DNA of 64,000 bases from Rhodosorus marinus (taxonomy: Eukaryota; Rhodophyta; Stylonematophyceae; Stylonematales; Stylonemataceae). The stretch is from the NCBI GenBank assembly GCA_029953675.1, contig JAMWBK010000002.1, positions 1,860,001 to 1,924,000 on the forward strand. The letters run 5' to 3'. The notes beneath the pieces were generated by a model, which did no database searches, was not told where the DNA came from, and was given only the letters and a program-made list of their open reading frames with translations. The position numbers and the translations under genes were made by a program. This document shows positions 35,662 to 47,791 of this stretch, in pieces (positions within the stretch are counted from its first letter, which is position 1; each line of letters begins with the position of its first letter).

Positions 35662-38021
35662 AATCTAGAATCGGCTTGTTCCAGTTCGGAGGACTCTGCT
35701 CCTTGCGACTGGAGGGTAGATGATTTCAGTTGACTCGTATCTAATTATCTTGGGTTCAGCAAATCGCGCTTCGAGTAATTTCAAAGTATATAATCAAGCC
35801 TGGGGGATATGGCTTGAGGGGAGGGTGTGAGCGTGTTCAGGATCTGTCAAATCATATAGCAGCTAGACAGGTCAAAAATAATTCTTTTCGGGGCAAAGCC
35901 TCTTTACTGTAGAAAGCAATCTGTATACTAAAATGAAAAATTTTCCATCACAAGAAACTGGCTCTCGGTGCAAAATCTCGCCTGCCGTGTAAGCTTTTTG
36001 AAGCGCGAATCAGTTCTTTTACATATGTAGGATGGACTAATAAAGTTATAGACAAATGTCCATTTCAATCAATCATCAGATCGCGGCCTTCAGCCCCATC
36101 CACACTTCTATCACTACACTTTTCATTTGGTTTGAAAACGGTGTTAACTCCTCAGGAAGAGATTGAAGTGATATGTTACCGGACCGCTCAGGAAGGTCGG
36201 TATTGAGAAATTGATACACAAATATTTCCGTCTTCACAAAAATTTTCATTGATATGAACGAATACGTTCAAACACATCCGTTTTGACCGATCGGATAGAA
36301 ACACATCAAACTCAACATATCAAATGCTTCCACTGCAGCCGTTAGCTTTCAACTTCGGCAGAAGAGGTCCAGGTTAATGGTGGTGATTTGAAGGCACTGG
36401 TGCCTTGCCATCTAAGACGTTATGCAGTTCTATTGGATTAGTTTCCACCCCCGATAAGACTGACCCCGATAAGACTGAGTGCGGTCTTACACTTCTTTTG
36501 CCTTCGACTACCCTTGGATCTCTCAAAGTCCATCCTTGGGTTTCTCCGCTTGAATTCGACTAGGGGGGTGCTAAAGAAAGGAAGGGAGGGGGTGGGGGGT
36601 GGTAGACTTCAGTCCCTTGGTCAAAGACCTAGGCTTTGCTAACTCGTATGCGCTTATCACCCGGCTTATGCTCTCGAGATGGAATCGGGTGGACTGGAGG
36701 CGCGAAAGGAGTGATACAGCAGCGGCGTATTGTTACGTTCTACTGATCAGCTCCTTGTTGAGTCTAGCAGTTGAGTACACTCAATAAGAAATATGTAGAC
36801 CGCCCTCCACCACTACAGTTAGCAGCAAGAATTGAAAGTGAAGATGAACCTGATTGCACTGTTTCATTTCGCCCCGGAGTTTTCGACACAGCAGAGGAAC
36901 CACCCCACTATGGACTGGAAGAAACTTCTCCTCCTCCTCCTCGCACGTCCTTGCTCAATTCCACTAAAGTTGTTCAGATTTGAACCGTTTAATATCGAAG
37001 ATGCTCAGCTTCCTTGTCATCGTCCCAGCAGACATAGGCCCGCCCCCGCTTCCCCACCAACCTTCATGATGCAACGTAAACCGACGAAAGCGGACTCGCC
37101 AATAAGCGTCATCTCGAAACAAGAGATATTCAATCGATATTATGATTTAGTTTTGTATAAACATAAATTAATGGATGATCAATCTTTTATATAGATTGAT
37201 TCACATATGGCACTTAGTATGTAGTTAAGCTCTGCAGTGTCTCTCCAGCTTCCTTTCGTCGATACGGTGCGACTGAAGAGGTTGTCCTTTCTTGTCGTTG
37301 ACTTTGCCTTCACCAGGTGTCCCCTACATGGATCGAACAGCACTGAACTGTGCTGACGCTGACAGGATCTCGAATAAAGGTCGGGATCATGAATCGAGCC
37401 ACCGTCGCTGCAAGAATCCATCCTCGCTCCGCTTCCCACTTCGGTTCATCCGACACGGTTCACTGGCTCTCCGGATTCAACCCAGCTAGGAATTGAAGTA
37501 CCACTGGCTGTGTCTCCCTTTCGGTATGAAGATACCTCGATATCGTAGCTCATTTCTCAGCGCGGTTCTTATCATGGCAGTCGCGCGAGTGACAAGGGCC
37601 CGAGTCCGGCGTCCCATGAACAGTCCGTCGGTGGCTGCTTTCTCGCACAGCTCTAGTACTACGGGTTACGAACATGGCGATCAAGGACCGATGTTTGTTC
37701 TTCCTGCTGAGGGAGAAATACCTTAGTGCCATAGCCATATGAAATGCTACGGGATGGAAGATGTTGGCAGGCGACATATCACAGGCAAACTTGCGGCACG
37801 AGGATCTGCAACGTACCGTGTTTGTGAGATTTGCCGAAATTGCTTACTGGCCAGGAGCGGTTGTGTTTGCAGTAGTAGCAAAAGTCGAAATTCTGGAGCG
37901 GTGTTTTTACGTCCCGTTGGGTGGAGTTTTCTCGTAGAGCAGATTCATGTCCCGCTATTGCTTGATTGTTTGGAGATGTGGAGAGGGTTCTGGCGTTGAG
38001 CTTTTGTGAAGAAGGTGGAGT
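35662..38021. other. Intergenic, no supported gene
   Basis: About 2.3 kb. A 15-bp block CCCCGATAAGACTGA is repeated in tandem near 36451-36480. Several frames of 60-120 codons on both strands (for example 36832-37194 and 37739-37999) lack domains and were not called. Confidence 0.45.
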
Positions 38022-39082
38022 ATGGATGCTACGAGATACTTGACCCGTGGATTCAGAGCACGATTACCTGTTCGCTACCTTCTGGATTCCTGTGAAGAGC
38101 TGTACGGTGACACAGGATGGAGCACCAGGCGAGCGCAAGATGAGCTTGTGGAGGTGTTACAGGGTCAAAAGGATCTCGATTCTTACTGTAGAAGTTTTCT
38201 GAGATTAGTTCTGAGGGAGATAGATCTGTGCCCGAGTGGTCGTGAGGAAATTTCAGAGGACCTTGTGACCCTCGCCGCTCACGCGTGCTCATTAAGCGTG
38301 GCCGCCGGTGACGGAACCATTGCAGAGGTTGCAGAGGCCGCATTCGAATTCGAAGTAGGTGGGGTCAAGCACGACGCCTATGTGTATATATCAAGCGCGA
38401 TGAGCGATGTTCATCTAAGAGTCTGGGACGCTGGGCTGTTCCTGTTCGAATGCATTTTGAGCAAACAGCTCGACATCTCGTCCAAACGGGTCGTTGAGAT
38501 CGGTGCAGGTGCTGGATTGAATCTCGTCGCCTTGCACCTCGCAGGAGCCCAAAGCACGATTCTTACGGACAGGAATGAAATCGCGGTTGACAATCTCGAC
38601 CGAGTCATTGAAAGAAACTCAGCCTCAAATTATGCACGCGCCAGGGTCCTGGACTTAGAGGAGGAGGACGATGCCCGACGCGCCAGCGATTTGCAAGATG
38701 CAGATGTCCTTATAGGTGCTGGTAAGCTTGACGAGCATAGTTCCTTACCAAACTGTGTTTTTGTTCCGTTGTCTAAACGAAAACAAAACCGTCTCTGATA
38801 GATATAACATACGATCCTGCTCTTGTCAAGTCCGTGGTCCGCTGCTACAGCCTCTTCCTTTCAGCCGACAAATCGAAAAGCCGATACGGGTACCTGGCAT
38901 TCACTGTTCGAAGCTCAGAGATGGTCGACCTTCTATACTCCGAGCTCCAGGCAAGGGGTCTCAAGTATTCCGATATAACGCGAGCTGTTGAAGAGAGAAG
39001 AGTACGGTTCTTGGAGTACTGCCGAACCTCCAGAACCGGAAAGCCCTCGGAGATCATATTGATAAGAATCGATCCAAGTTAA
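38022..39082 (+). CDS. EEF2KMT/FAM86-like protein-lysine methyltransferase
   Basis: Two exons (38022-38721 and 38802-39082; intron 80 nt, phase 1) give 326 residues. The N-terminal 100 residues form the helical region seen before the catalytic domain in FAM86 proteins. Then come Arg-Val-Trp-Asp-Ala-Gly-Leu-Phe-Leu, the SAM-binding motif Val-Glu-Ile-Gly-Ala-Gly-Ala-Gly (158-165), and, rebuilt across the splice, Gly-Ala-Asp-Ile-Thr-Tyr-Asp, which replaces the Asp-Val-Leu-Tyr of the METTL21-type superfamily, followed by Tyr-Leu-Ala-Phe-Thr-Val-Arg. Human EEF2KMT trimethylates Lys525 of elongation factor 2; the same target is inferred. It converges on the next gene with stop codons only 7 bp apart. 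Confidence 0.8.
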
Positions 39083-39089
39083 TCACAGA

Positions 39090-40171
39090 TTAGGACGTCT
39101 TCTGGGCTTCAACGATATACAGTGGGTCTCCTTTTCCCCTTCTCGGCGATATGATCCGTGCTGGTCGAATCGAGAGTTGAATCCAGTCACGCAGTTTAGC
39201 GACACATCTTCTTGTCGCGGGATGGTTTGGGTGAAGTTGTAGCTCACCGGAAGGAGAAGAGTACCCGCCTGCGTAATGGAAATAGCATCCGACCGCATAC
39301 ACATGGTCAAGGTCACCTGACCCAGTCCAATGCGCTACAGCTTTCGTCGAAAACAATCTGTTGCTGAACGAAATGATGCACTGACCATTAGGTCGAAGCA
39401 CGCGGACCTCTTTGAGCACGTCCAAAGGCTTGATGAGGTAGTCCATGCTTAGTGCGCACACGACAACATCAAATGATTCCTTTTCATATGGAATTGATGG
39501 ATTCTGGAGATGATGAAGGAACTTAACCTTTCAGAGAGAAGCTTTCAAGTTGTTGTCTGATGTACATTTCGCCATTGGTCATGCTTACGGAGTTCAGATC
39601 ACGTACGAAATACTCCGTGAGCTGTGGATTTAGCTTGAGCTCGGCCTCGTTCATACCCATTCCAGCCACTCGGGGTCCATCTGGATCGCGCTTATAGTCC
39701 TCTGGGAGATACGAGACCCAAGACGAGCAAAGGTCGAGCACGTCCGGCTTTCTGTCTCTGAATCGAGTGCCAATCAACGAGTTGTAGTAGTCTTCAAGCG
39801 CCTTTCTCGCCTGATCATCTATGTGGTAAACAAGCTTTGGCAGCTGGTAAAAGTCGAGATCCGGGCTCTCATCGAACCTCCTGAAGTCGCTAGCTTCGAA
39901 CGGGAACGTTGGTGGCCAGTCGACAGCCACAGCCTTCTCTACCTGGAGGCAGAATGAGCTGTCAACGAAATAGAGTTTCTATTCAAAAGTTCAGGGCTGC
40001 ACATACCTCAGCTGAAGTCGGGGGTCGAGGAGATACCGCTTTCGCACCACTCGGAACAGCAGTGAAGGACAATCCGCCCAGAGTGACGAATGCCCTGCGC
40101 GAACACGTCAATGGTTCATCTCCAGAACGAATGTTGTTACTGCTACTCGAGAAACTGAAGTTTAGACACAT
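39090..40171 (-). CDS. SAM-dependent methyltransferase with twin-arginine (thylakoid lumen) signal
   Basis: Three exons (40171-40007, 39942-39589, 39527-39090; introns 64 and 61 nt) give 318 residues. Near the start, Ser-Arg-Arg-Ala-Phe-Val (24-29) is followed by a hydrophobic stretch and Ala-Lys-Ala (43-45), a textbook twin-arginine export signal with its cleavage site; in a plastid-bearing cell this points to the thylakoid lumen. The mature part has class I methyltransferase-like blocks: Val-Leu-Asp-Leu-Cys-Ser-Ser-Trp-Val-Ser, Val-Arg-Asp-Leu-Asn-Ser, Ser-Phe-Asp-Val-Val-Val-Cys-Ala-Leu-Ser and Ser-Phe-Ser-Asn-Arg. Substrate unknown. The presequence before the Arg pair is short, so an upstream exon carrying more transit peptide may be missing. 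Confidence 0.8.
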
Positions 40172-40572
40172 TCTGAAAATCAGTTTCACGACCTTACATC
40201 CCGCAAAAAGAAACACTTCTCGTTCCAAGTCCGCCTCGATCCACCCCTGTTCCCAACCAGAGAGGTCAACCTGTTGAGCGGAAGTCGAGGGTGCAAGGAG
40301 CAGCCAGATCGTCTCCTCAGATCAATCATATATCTTTTTAGGAAACGTCATGCGACCTTTTGAAAGGACGACCCAGAAAGATCTCATCGAACTCAAGTTT
40401 TCATACGGAAATCGAGCAGGAGAAGCGCACCGTGACCGTGCCGACGATCAACTACGAGAACTGAAAGGGACAATTTCCGCTTAGAACGAAAACAGACGTG
40501 TCATTGGTAAAGAACTTTGGATTATTAATAGATATACAGAAAGCTAAGGGCCAGAGCCGATTAAAAGGCCTC
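40172..40572. other. Intergenic
   Basis: Upstream side of the lumen methyltransferase and 3' flank of the K+ channel gene. Part may belong to a missed first exon of the methyltransferase (an open frame continues upstream of 40171 without an ATG). No independent gene seen. Confidence 0.4.
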
Positions 40573-43500
40573 CTACGAACGCATATCATCAGAGCCTTCA
40601 TACAATAGTTCACTGCTTGGCTCTTGCTTATCTAGGCTTTGTAATATACTACGAGTTTCGAGCAGCTTGTTAGAGATGATGAAGATTCCGTCGTCTTCGC
40701 CTAGGATTGTTTCCTGATGAGGATTGGTGTAGACCCAGCTGGAGGGCATGGGCATGTTATGAATGTCGTCCTCACTGTTCAAGTTAATATCATTCTGGAC
40801 GGACGATGTCGATCGAAGTAGGCCCACTGCAATTGCCCTGCACCTGAGGAGAAAGGTGAAGGCATAGCTGAAAGTCCTGCCGACAACGGACTTTGGGGCA
40901 CTGATGAGCGAGATGACGTGTTGCCGTGACATCAACATGCTCGCCACATCGAGAATTCCCGGGATTTGATATTCCCGGCATAAGAGGACGGACACACTGG
41001 ACCGGAAAATGAGAGATCCTGAGGCGGTCAGACTCGCGGGTTGGTGGCGGTCAGTCAGAGTACTGGAGTCTCTAAACAACTTCGAGCCAACCATTTCAGC
41101 TAGCGGCTGCTCAAACGTCGGAGCTTCGCCCAATAGCTCCGTCTGCTGGGATTCGCTTTTCCATGTGCAGGGATCCTGTCAAGAAAATGCATAAGACGGA
41201 CTCAGACTGCCGCAACCTGGACGACGAACAAGACAATCACGTATCTGAAGAGACTGAAGACGTACCCCGTGGCGCACTTTCATAGGAACGCGGTGCAGAT
41301 TCTCAAGGTATCCAACCGTATCCTGTTGCTTCAGCAACGTGGTCACGTAAACAAAATGCTTCTTCCCGCAGAGAAACTGCTCTGCGGCCAGAACGCACAA
41401 GACTGGGTCGGCATCATTCGTATCATACTTGCTCGCTTTGAACGTGGGTCCACTGGCTTCTGAGGGCGTGTCTTCGTCCCCGCCAATAACCAGAAGGCTT
41501 TTTGCCTGTTTTTCAGCAAAGGAGCACGTCACGCTAGTTTAGCCTGGTCGTCCCGGCACTGACCATAGCATTCTCAGAGGGCAAATAAGCTCACCATCTG
41601 CAGCTTTGCTGCTTCGAACGTTGATTCCTGGGTAGGTTGTCCGACAATGAAAACAACTTCACCATAGTATCTCCTTTGCAGCAGCATTTCCTGTTCGCGG
41701 GAAAGCGCATTCTCGGAAACAACAACAACACCCGGCGTTTCTTCTGCAATACCCTTTTCGAAGACCAGCTCTCTGAAGCACCGGAGGAGATGCTGTACCC
41801 CGCTAGTGTCAAAGATTATCGCGACAATATGATTGTTGAACACACGGCCAGGCCTATCAACAAGCGAAGCATGGATTTCCAACTTTGAACGGAGAGGTAA
41901 AAAAAAACAAGGGCATCCATCTGGCTAGCGAGGTTGCGTAGGCATTTGCTTACGGAGCTCGATCCATAGTCAATGCTTCAGCGTCCGACGCTATGGTATC
42001 CAGAGCGACGGGACTTTTGCTCAACTCTACGAGTTTGCTTCGAAGTCCCTCGCTTTCAGCTGACTCAGCTGCGTTAATTCTACTAGGTGTGCCAACGACC
42101 AAGCAGAGGTGTTCTGCTATCAGCTCTGCTTCAAAATCCGCAAAGATCATATGCTTCTCCTTCAACTTGCCTGCTCATAACCGGCAAAAGTCTTTCATAA
42201 ATCAAGCAGTATTGCCACTCTTCTCGAAGGTAGAGTTTGAGGTCTTACTCCTTTGATCCTTGTCTCGCGGAAGGAAGGCCACTAGAATGAGTCCGTAGAC
42301 ATCGTACAGAGCTGCAGCGAGGCTTGCAAAAGATATCTGCAAGTCCCAGGTTGGAACCTCCAGAAGGAAGAAACCTGCGATTTTCATCCCAAAGATGGTA
42401 GCCCCGAAGGCAAGGCACTTAGTTAGAATACGACAGTGCACCAAAGCCAAACATGTGCTAAGAGATCGCACTATTGGTCCGTCCTTCCCCAAACTCCTTC
42501 TGCCATTTGGCTGCCTCCTGGCGCTTGTTTGGCTCCAACTCCATAGTGTTGGTGCTGAACGAACATGATTGCAGAACAACCGAAAAAGAGTGCACAACTG
42601 TTAAAAAAAACAAACACCTCCAACTTCGTCGTCGCGCAACGACACCTTCCCCGGACCGTTTCGCTACATCCACTTACAATTCACTAATGATATCGGTAAC
42701 TAACGTGGCAGCGCCGGGAAACCGTATGTTCAAGGCAAGCAGTGCCGCTATGCTTTTCTCCGTGCAAATAATTCCCCACCTATTTGCCTTCTTGCTTCTT
42801 ACGACGTCCACCTCTTCGTCTACCCCAGGAATGTATCCGGTCTTGAATCTCCTCGCCGTACGTTTTAGCACCGCAACTCTCTTTTCCCGAGCTGTCAAGT
42901 CTTTGTTGTACATGAGCTCCTGCGCATGCTTGGTAAACGACTCCGTCATGTGCTCGAATGAATCAACTAGAGTGCAGGTCGCAAAACAAGGAACCTAGGC
43001 ACGGCCAACCAGTTATATCGAAGTTAGAACCCTCAGCACTGTCCATTCCAAACCACACTGAACGCTGTCAAAATGAGCGTAAAAAGGAATCATGCGTAGA
43101 GCAAGCCGTCTTACATTCGGCACCCTTTCTCTTAGGGATAGCAGCGACAGTGTGCCAGCGGCATCAAAAGCCAGCGAGTTTTTTCCTTTCGCATTGGATA
43201 TTGCAAAAATCGCGCCGGCGGACCGTATCTGCGGACATATGCCGTGATACAAGTTGTTTTAAATCGCCTGAGAAGTCTCACGTTCTTCAGCCAAAACGCT
43301 CTTACCGAACTCCTTCTAAGGTCCTGCTCCAATGCGGCAGAACCTCTCACAAATTTCACAATATGCTTGTTCTGAGACTGAACTCTGTCCCAATGGATTT
43401 CCTTCCATGTCAACCAAGGTCCAAGGAGTACAATGGTTGTCTCCGCCTCGGAGGGATCGGCGAAAAAACAATCGTGCAGCGCTTGAAACTCTGATGCTCC

Positions 43501-45094
43501 GTGATTTCCGAGAACCACCACATGTCCTCTTCCTAGCCACCCGCTCCTATAGGATGTGTAAGACCAAGCGACCGCGTCAAGAAGATGGGCTGAGCTTGCA
43601 TACACGGGTTTTGGATCTTTGTTGAAACTCGTACCTATAGCCTGCATCACCAAGTTGGTGATTATTATGGGCTTCTACAACACTTGCAGCTTTCCCACCG
43701 ACCAGGTAGACAAGCAGCATGAGGAAAAGGATAAGGAAAACTTGCGAGAGTACAGTTGATGGGACGAGATCTCCATATCCAACAGTAGACGCGGTAACGA
43801 AAATGAAGTATATGGCAGTGACCATGTTCCACACAACATCTCCCTCGGCGTTGAGAATGCTCAGCGTATTGGTCAAAGCTGCGGTTACCTCAAGCTGTCA
43901 ACAAGCGAAAAAGAAGGTGTTTTGAGGGGTCTCAAGATCCGATTAGCATGTTCCAAGCCCACGGTGGGTGCGTGTCCGTTCAGAAGCATTGCTCGTACCG
44001 AGTAAATCGAAGCAGTGATCAAGAAGATTATCATGTAAAGCTGTAGGAACCACGCGGTCACATAGGTCGATATATCGAAGACCTTGCACGATTGGAGAAA
44101 ATGAGTGAGCCAGTACGTTCGTTTTCACATCGAAAGAGGGTATCTTGCTCACCGGTTCCCCTTTATCTGGATCCCTTGCACCGTATATCAACCTTATCAA
44201 GCAGATATAGAACGAGTAGGCTCGCAAATAGTTCAGATTGACGAAGGACACGGCGCCGACTCCGCTCTGAACGTTCGATGGGGTTGAGCACAGTAAGCAA
44301 GCAAATTGCTGTTCGTGGATTCCTCCTCCTCGGCTACAAAACGTACCAGGATTAAGCTTGGCATTGAAAACGAGTCAAGTACAAACTCCGCGGACGCCAT
44401 GCTCCGAGGGATAGCCACTAAAGGTTGGGTCAGAAGCGCTATCAGCCAGCGTGCAAAGAATGCCGTTCCCGCAATGAGCTACGGAAGAGGTCCAGCCACA
44501 TGTAAAGGGTCAGAAGAGTTTTCCATGCCTGTAAACAGAACGCAAGTAAAACCGGAAATTGCTAGGTTCGAGCCTTTTGCCCCGACACTTACGTCGAGAA
44601 TACGAAAGACAAGCCTTGTTTGGGCGACTCTGGTACCCTCTACCCAACCGACAATCGCTGTGAAGTTAAGAACAGCTGAAACGAAGTGCACCATGAAGGT
44701 GAGTTTCTTGCTGGTCGATTTGAAGGGAAGCAAGAACTTGAAGAATTTGTAGTGCCCGGTTTTTGCAGTCATGCTCAGGTTTTCCTTCATCTGTTTCACA
44801 GATCTATACGCCTTCACTGACTTGGTGCGCTTGGATTGTCTCTTGTGCAATCTACCGAGTAGCTTCAACTTGGACGCTACAAAACGAGCTGTATATATGA
44901 ATGTGCTCAATATCAATCTCGCAAACAGTACTGCGGTCCCAACAAGGAGCAAATACAAGTAGTCCCTCCATGTTGGGAGATCGTCGCTAGAGATGTCAAC
45001 ATCCTGAAAACACAAAAAGGCAAACATACTCGTCAGCAAGAGCTCATTCCTTAAAGGTCCCACAAACAAAATGCGCACTCACCAGTAGCTCCAT
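40573..45094 (-). CDS. BK/Slo-type potassium channel alpha subunit
   Basis: A 15-exon model in one frame, 1,047 residues: 45094-45083, 45003-44593, 44478-44347, 44266-44153, 44082-43999, 43894-43635, 43546-43306, 43228-43124, 42994-42678, 42554-42472, 42374-42249, 42170-42031, 41882-41595, 41505-41278, 41175-40573. The N-terminal third has about seven hydrophobic segments, then the K+ selectivity filter Thr-Val-Gly-Tyr-Gly-Asp. Two cytoplasmic RCK-like regions follow: one with Gly-His-Val-Val-Val-Leu-Gly-Asn-His, the other with His-Ile-Val-Ala-Ile-Ile-Phe-Asp. The block Phe-Pro-Gly-Ala-Ala-Thr-Leu and the C-terminal Tyr-Thr-Asn-Pro-His match the Slo family. No Asp-rich calcium bowl like that of animal BK was found, so the gating ligand is open. 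The least certain junction is exon 12/13. Confidence 0.85.
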
Positions 45095-47791
45095 GGTGGC
45101 CGGGACACCCAGACGTCGTCAATAACCGACGCCTTCTTCTTAAACCTTCATTATCGGTCGCTACCAAGAAAACATATCCCTCATCCTCCAATGAAGCGCT
45201 TACTAACTCACCACAGGTGGCGACAACCACAATCAACCCTTCCTGCTCCCCCTTGCCCACCCCAACGGCTTCTCATCATTTCCGCCCATCCCACGTCCCA
45301 AAATAGATGGAATACCAGAAAATGAGTAATGAATGAAGATATCCGTGTAGTTCAAAAATCCAAGTTATTGGTCTTACTTTTTTATTCCATTTTTCATTCT
45401 CCATTAAGATACTTACCCACCAAAATAAACACCATTTAAAGACTGCAAACGCTTATTAGTTTCATTTTTCAGTTTATATTGATTGATGTATCATTTTCTA
45501 GAGTTTTAGAATCTCTTGATTTGGGGTCTAGGCTACATGAGAAGAGAAAAACTATAATGATTGAGCATCGATAATATTCTTAATTCATTTTATAATGATT
45601 GAAAATTCATTTGTTTTCTAGAATTTTTAATAGTCGTTCGAGAGGCTTGTTGTTGTAAGGTAGGAACTACTAATGTGCGGGTACTTTGGGGCAGTGAGCT
45701 GGGCACGTAGAAGGAGGGCCCACGAAATTGGGGCAATGGGACATGCCCCAATTCAATAATGATAAAAATTCGGAGATACGGTGATTTTGGGGGCAGATTT
45801 TTGAGGTTGAGCACCTCTCAATTCGAAAAGGCTTGGGAAAAGGGGTGTTGTATGCCCCATTTAGAATTTATTTTATATATTCATGAGAAAGTTGCCTAAT
45901 TGCTATCTGCCCTTAATACAACTATAATACAATATATTGCAGCTCATTTGTATGGTGAAAATAAATTGAATGCCATATTTAAATACAGATTATTGAACTG
46001 AAATTCATTATACAGATGGACCTTCCAGCAGCTGTTCACGAGGCGATAGTCACCGCTTCTCAGATGAGCATCTTAGCTCATTCTAAAAAGAAGCAGACCC
46101 ACCGCCCCACATCAACGAATGGGGCATGAGTTGGGGCAAGTATTGGGGCATTAGAATCTCAACGAGCTGGTCAGAATCTCGGATGGGGCTTTCCAAAGGG
46201 GGACGATGAGGCAACGAAACCTTGCAAATCTACTACATTCTCGCACTAGGGCAATAGGCATGCCCGGAGATGGTCGAATGCCTACCGGCGATGATATAAA
46301 ATTAAAATTTTGCGTCCATTTTGGGACGTATGGGGGCACTACATCAACTGGGGCATGCCCGCTGCTAAATATATGTTGCATATATTTTCAGAAAGGGTGC
46401 GCCCCCCAAAGCGTATGTCCTCTAGTACAACTGAAGTACAGTACATCAAACCTTATTCGCCTATAGCTTACGACGATGAAGAAGAGTTTAGTGCCTCAAC
46501 GAAAGTAAATTAGTGAGCTGAAATTCGATATTAGGATGTACGTAGACGCGGTATCAAAAGGTCAAAAACCCCGGCGCCGAGAAGCAGGCCGCACTGCGGA
46601 TGCGGTTTGCGAGTCAGTACAGGATTTTGGGTCATGCAGGGGCACGCTTAAGGGCTAGCTTGAGTGCATCGGAATCTGTACCAGGAATTTAGAGTCGCCG
46701 ATATGGCTTGCCCCGGACCCACCTTGGTTATTGGACTTCAGTCTTGTTCATGTTTAGACTGGTCGCGATTCTCGCTGGCGAGTGCTTGTACCTTGTATCC
46801 CTTTGAGCTATGAGTGGTGAGCAGGAATCGTTACCTAGAGCTTGTGTCTGTTCAGCAGTGACTGCACATCAGATCAGTGCATAGTGGAGGTGATGAGCTG
46901 ATGCCAGAATTCCAGGTTTTCCTGGAATCTGCAAGTTGGGGTTCGTTCTGTTTACGATGAAAGAGCGCTTGAGGGAAGCACGAGAGATGAGGATTGGATC
47001 TAGCTATGTGTTTCTGTTGTGCAGGTCCCAGAAGGTTGATTGATGCGGATGGGGTACCTGCTTTCTTGTGTTGAGTGGTTAATTCACTACCAAAAAGAAA
47101 ACGAGCCTGTAGGCCTGTACAGCTTTGATCAAAGGGAACAAAGTGAGTGAGAGAGAGTTTCTGTGTAGTATTGGCTTCGTTTCGCTGACTCACCAAGTTT
47201 CTCGCGCCTGTGCAAAGTGTATCCTCCTCGAGAACTCTTCTGCTGAGGTATTGTGGCCGCTCCCGCCTTTGTCATCAGAGGCCATGGAATCCCTCCACAA
47301 CCTTCATATTGCCTGTCCAACAACTTCACATTCCTGGCCATGCCTTACAACAGTCAAGGATGCTCAACCCTGGATCCTCTCGGCTGCCTCTCGGTTCCAG
47401 AGCAATCCGTACCCTACTTACACAACCGTAACCCACCATACAACTGAAAAGTAGTCAGTCATAACTGTCGCACGTAATTCAGTCAAAACATCATACAATC
47501 AAAATTAATTTTATATAAAAAGTATTTATTACGTTGTACAATCTATATTATAGTCAATATGGAGATGACGCTGAAAGACCGTCGACGGTCGATGCAGTGG
47601 ATGCCAATCGACCAAAATGGAAGAGTCTCGAGACGGTTTGAGGCGGGTGAACGTAGTTGGTTTTTGACTAGGATTTAGGGGTTCTGGAATAGATAGAAGG
47701 GAATTCTGAATGTTTCCTTTGAAAGATCTATTCAGAATATTCGGGTTGTAATTAGAAGAGATTTTGCTAGGGTTTAGGAGGTAGAGGAAGG
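45095..47791. other. Gene-poor region with clustered GGGGCA/TGCCCC motifs
   Basis: No supported gene in 2.7 kb. Between about 45690 and 46360 the hexamer GGGGCA or its complement appears roughly ten times, mostly within GGGGCAT or ATGCCCC, in otherwise AT-rich DNA. Frames at 46206-47454 have no domains. Sequence next to 47792 is the CCT-gamma promoter side. Confidence 0.45.

Noticed and set aside
36832-37194. A 120-codon frame with a Leu-rich hydrophobic stretch
   Set aside because: There is no family resemblance, the hydrophobic run comes from a CTC repeat, and the antisense strand is equally open.
42440-42480. An apparent one-base frameshift in the Slo-type channel gene
   Set aside because: A GT-AG intron at 42375-42471, with a CTAAC branch-like motif, restores the frame and gives a better match to the family, so no frameshift is needed.
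46852-47454. Frames of 70-114 codons upstream of CCT3 on both strands
   Set aside because: Overlapping open frames on opposite strands, no domains, no convincing splice sites.
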